From Elusimicrobiaceae bacterium (GTDB lineage Bacteria; Elusimicrobiota; Elusimicrobia; Elusimicrobiales; Elusimicrobiaceae), in the NCBI GenBank assembly GCA_024405075.1, contig JAKSPG010000063.1:1-7078 (forward strand): 7,078 bases of DNA, in the 5' to 3' direction. Under the pieces are notes generated by a model. That model did not search any database. It was not told the origin of the DNA and worked only from the letters and a program-made list of their open reading frames with translations. Numbering within the stretch: position 1 is the stretch's first letter; every line of letters starts with the position of its first letter. Shown here piece after piece: positions 5,525-7,078 of the stretch. The translations under genes were made by a program, and so were the position numbers.

Positions 5525-7078
5525 AGTACACGCATAAGTATAGAGATATGTTATGCAAGGGGACGTTGCTTGTGGCCGCGGTGTTGGCGACCGTGTGGGT
5601 AACGTTGCCTGCCATTGCTTATGAGTTCCCGGAAGACGGCGCGACCGTAACAGGGACGATAGATGAAATGCAGGTGGTTTTATCTAGCCGCGAAGTTACA
5701 TTTGATGCAGTAACGGCATCGGGTATTATAGAACCGACGTATTCGGGTGCGGTTATTGAAAATTTAGGAACGGCGACTATTACCCAGGGGAGTACATTTA
5801 CGGGTAATTCAGCTCCTAGCGGTGGTGTGGTTTACAATACGGGCAATTTAACGGTTGTTGACTCTCATTTCGGAGCTGTGGGTGCCGGCAACGTGGCTGC
5901 CAACGGTGGTGCAATTTTGAATACCGGCAACGCAACTGTCGGCGGTACTTTTACGGAAAACACCGCCAGCGGTTGGGGTGGTGCGATCTATAACAGCGGT
6001 AACTTAACGATTGCGGACGGTACGACCTTTACTAATAATACGGCCGGTTCTGTCGGTGGTGCTATTACCAATGCGTTAGGTACTTCCGTTTTGACGTTAG
6101 GGGCCGATGTTTCCTTCACGGGTAACGAAGCTGTCAATGACGGCGGCGCTATCGGTAATTATAAGGGCGCGGCGTTAGTCAATGGAACAACGTTTACTTC
6201 TAACCGTGCCCAAACCGGAACCAATGATACGGATGCGATTGGCGGTGGTGCCATGTCTTTGGGCGCAGAATCTACCATTCAAATTGCCAACGCCACATTT
6301 ACCTCCAACACATCGGGCTTTAACGGGGGTGCATTGGGAACCAGAAATGCTTGGTCTGCCGACAATTCCGCTGCTTCGTTGGATGTTTCTAATTCCACCT
6401 TTACGGGGAATAAAGCCTTGGGAACGGTTACGTCTACGTTTAAGAACGGGACTATTATTTCCACCGGTGGTAACGGCGGTGCATTAGATAACCACTTTTA
6501 CAACAGCAACGCACAAGCGGGCTACGCATATGTGACGGGCTCTACCTTTACCGGTAACGAGGCCGTCAACGGGGGTGCCATTTACAATAACGGCGTGGAA
6601 GACGCCGCAGGGAATATTGCTAAATTGTATGTAACAGGGTCAACTTTTACAGGTAACACCGCTACAACCGATGGCGGTGCCATTTACAACGGTGGCGAAT
6701 TGGTATTGGCGGGAACAAATACGTTCTCGGGCAATACTGCCAGCAGCATAGCCAACGATATTTATAATGCGGGTACGTTGACGATTGACGGTACTACTTC
6801 GTTGGACGGCGGCATCGCCGGGACAGGTATCGTCAATGTAAACGGCATATTGAATATTGATATGGCTTCCGTGCAAGCCAATGAGCTTAATTTTGCTAAC
6901 GGTTCCACCTTGGGTGTGACATTTGCCAACAGCACCATGGGGAACTTGAATGCCGCTACCATCCATGTGGATACGACGGCCAACTTAGTGGTTACGCTTG
7001 CGCGTGACTTCTTAACCACGGATACTACTGAAAACACCCTGGCGGAAACAGATATTACCGGCGGGAATTTTGTGTTGG
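5521..7078 (+). CDS. Pmp-like surface protein, probable autotransporter passenger, 3' truncated
   Basis: The frame stays open from ATG 5521 to the window edge (519 complete codons). Residues 1-33 form a signal peptide: a long basic n-region (about 1-13), a hydrophobic core (14-29) and a probable cleavage site after PAIA at residue 33. Residues about 90-420 hold roughly ten repeats pairing FxxN (FTGN, FTEN, FTNN, FTSN, FSGN) with GGA[I/L/M] and often IYN. These are the motifs of chlamydial polymorphic outer membrane proteins, which fold as a beta-helix. After about residue 420 the sequence changes to less repetitive Gly/Asn/Thr-rich text with IAGTGIVNVNG, which resembles AIDA-type passengers. 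No C-terminal beta-barrel is visible; if it is a type V autotransporter it must lie beyond the window. The expected role is adhesion or another surface function after export. The gene has its own ribosome binding site and promoter candidate, so it is probably independent of the lipid-synthase operon. Confidence 0.88.
   Translation, partial: MKYTHKYRDMLCKGTLLVAAVLATVWVTLPAIAYEFPEDGATVTGTIDEMQVVLSSREVTFDAVTASGIIEPTYSGAVIENLGTATITQGSTFTGNSAPSGGVVYNTGNLTVVDSHFGAVGAGNVAANGGAILNTGNATVGGTFTENTASGWGGAIYNSGNLTIADGTTFTNNTAGSVGGAITNALGTSVLTLGADVSFTGNEAVNDGGAIGNYKGAALVNGTTFTSNRAQTGTNDTDAIGGGAMSLGAESTIQIANATFTSNTSGFNGGALGTRNAWSADNSAASLDVSNSTFTGNKALGTVTSTFKNGTIISTGGNGGALDNHFYNSNAQAGYAYVTGSTFTGNEAVNGGAIYNNGVEDAAGNIAKLYVTGSTFTGNTATTDGGAIYNGGELVLAGTNTFSGNTASSIANDIYNAGTLTIDGTTSLDGGIAGTGIVNVNGILNIDMASVQANELNFANGSTLGVTFANSTMGNLNAATIHVDTTANLVVTLARDFLTTDTTENTLAETDITGGNFVL
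5791..6750 (+). repeat. FxxN / GGA[I/L] repeat region of the Pmp-like protein
   Basis: Ten FxxN motifs run from residue 93 (base 5797) to residue 402 (base 6724). Most are followed 6-12 residues later by a Gly-Gly motif: GGVV, GGAI, GGAM or GGAL. Spacing is irregular (about 20-50 residues), as in Pmp proteins. The final unit keeps FSGN and DIYN but has lost the Gly-Gly pair, marking the end of the array. Repeats are conserved at protein level but diverged at DNA level, unlike the ACP repeats at the start of the window. Confidence 0.85.

Noticed and set aside
6182..6966. Open frames on both strands within the Pmp-like gene
   Set aside because: The continuous frame from 5521 shows a signal peptide and ordered repeats; the others are out-of-frame readings of that repetitive sequence.

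Overview
The window looks like bacterial chromosome from a Gram-negative (diderm) organism. It holds the 3' part of a polyunsaturated-fatty-acid-synthase-like (PfaA-type) megasynthase, a phosphopantetheinyl transferase, a secreted protein with a zinc-protease motif, and the 5' part of a surface protein with chlamydial Pmp-type repeats. The mix of a Pfa-like synthase and Pmp-type repeats outside an obvious chlamydial background made me think of gut Elusimicrobiota. That is a guess from impression, not something the sequence proves, and other diderm lineages are possible.

Layout, all on the + strand. Bases 1-3917 are the C-terminal 1304 residues of the megasynthase: three visible acyl carrier protein (ACP) units (the first cut by the window edge) separated by Pro/Ala/Val-rich linkers, then a ketoreductase (KR) and a C-terminal dehydratase (DH). 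The ketosynthase and acyltransferase expected upstream are outside the window. Six bases later comes an Sfp-type phosphopantetheinyl transferase (3924-4547), the enzyme class that would load the prosthetic arm onto those ACPs. One base later comes a 277-residue exported protein with an HExxH motif (4549-5382). The three genes are so closely spaced that they almost certainly form one operon. An AT-rich gap (5383-5520) then carries a likely -10 promoter box, a leader and a strong ribosome binding site for the last gene (5521 to beyond 7078). That gene has a signal peptide and about ten FxxN/GGA[I/L] repeats, as in autotransporter passenger domains.

Working model: the megasynthase makes a polyketide-like or fatty-acyl product on multiple ACPs activated by the adjacent transferase. 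The role of the secreted putative metalloprotein is unknown. The surface protein appears to be a separate transcription unit. The most striking observation is that all three visible ACPs carry threonine (GIDT) where the phosphopantetheine-bearing serine (GIDS) is expected. This could be a property of this ACP subfamily, and the dedicated transferase next door makes it testable.
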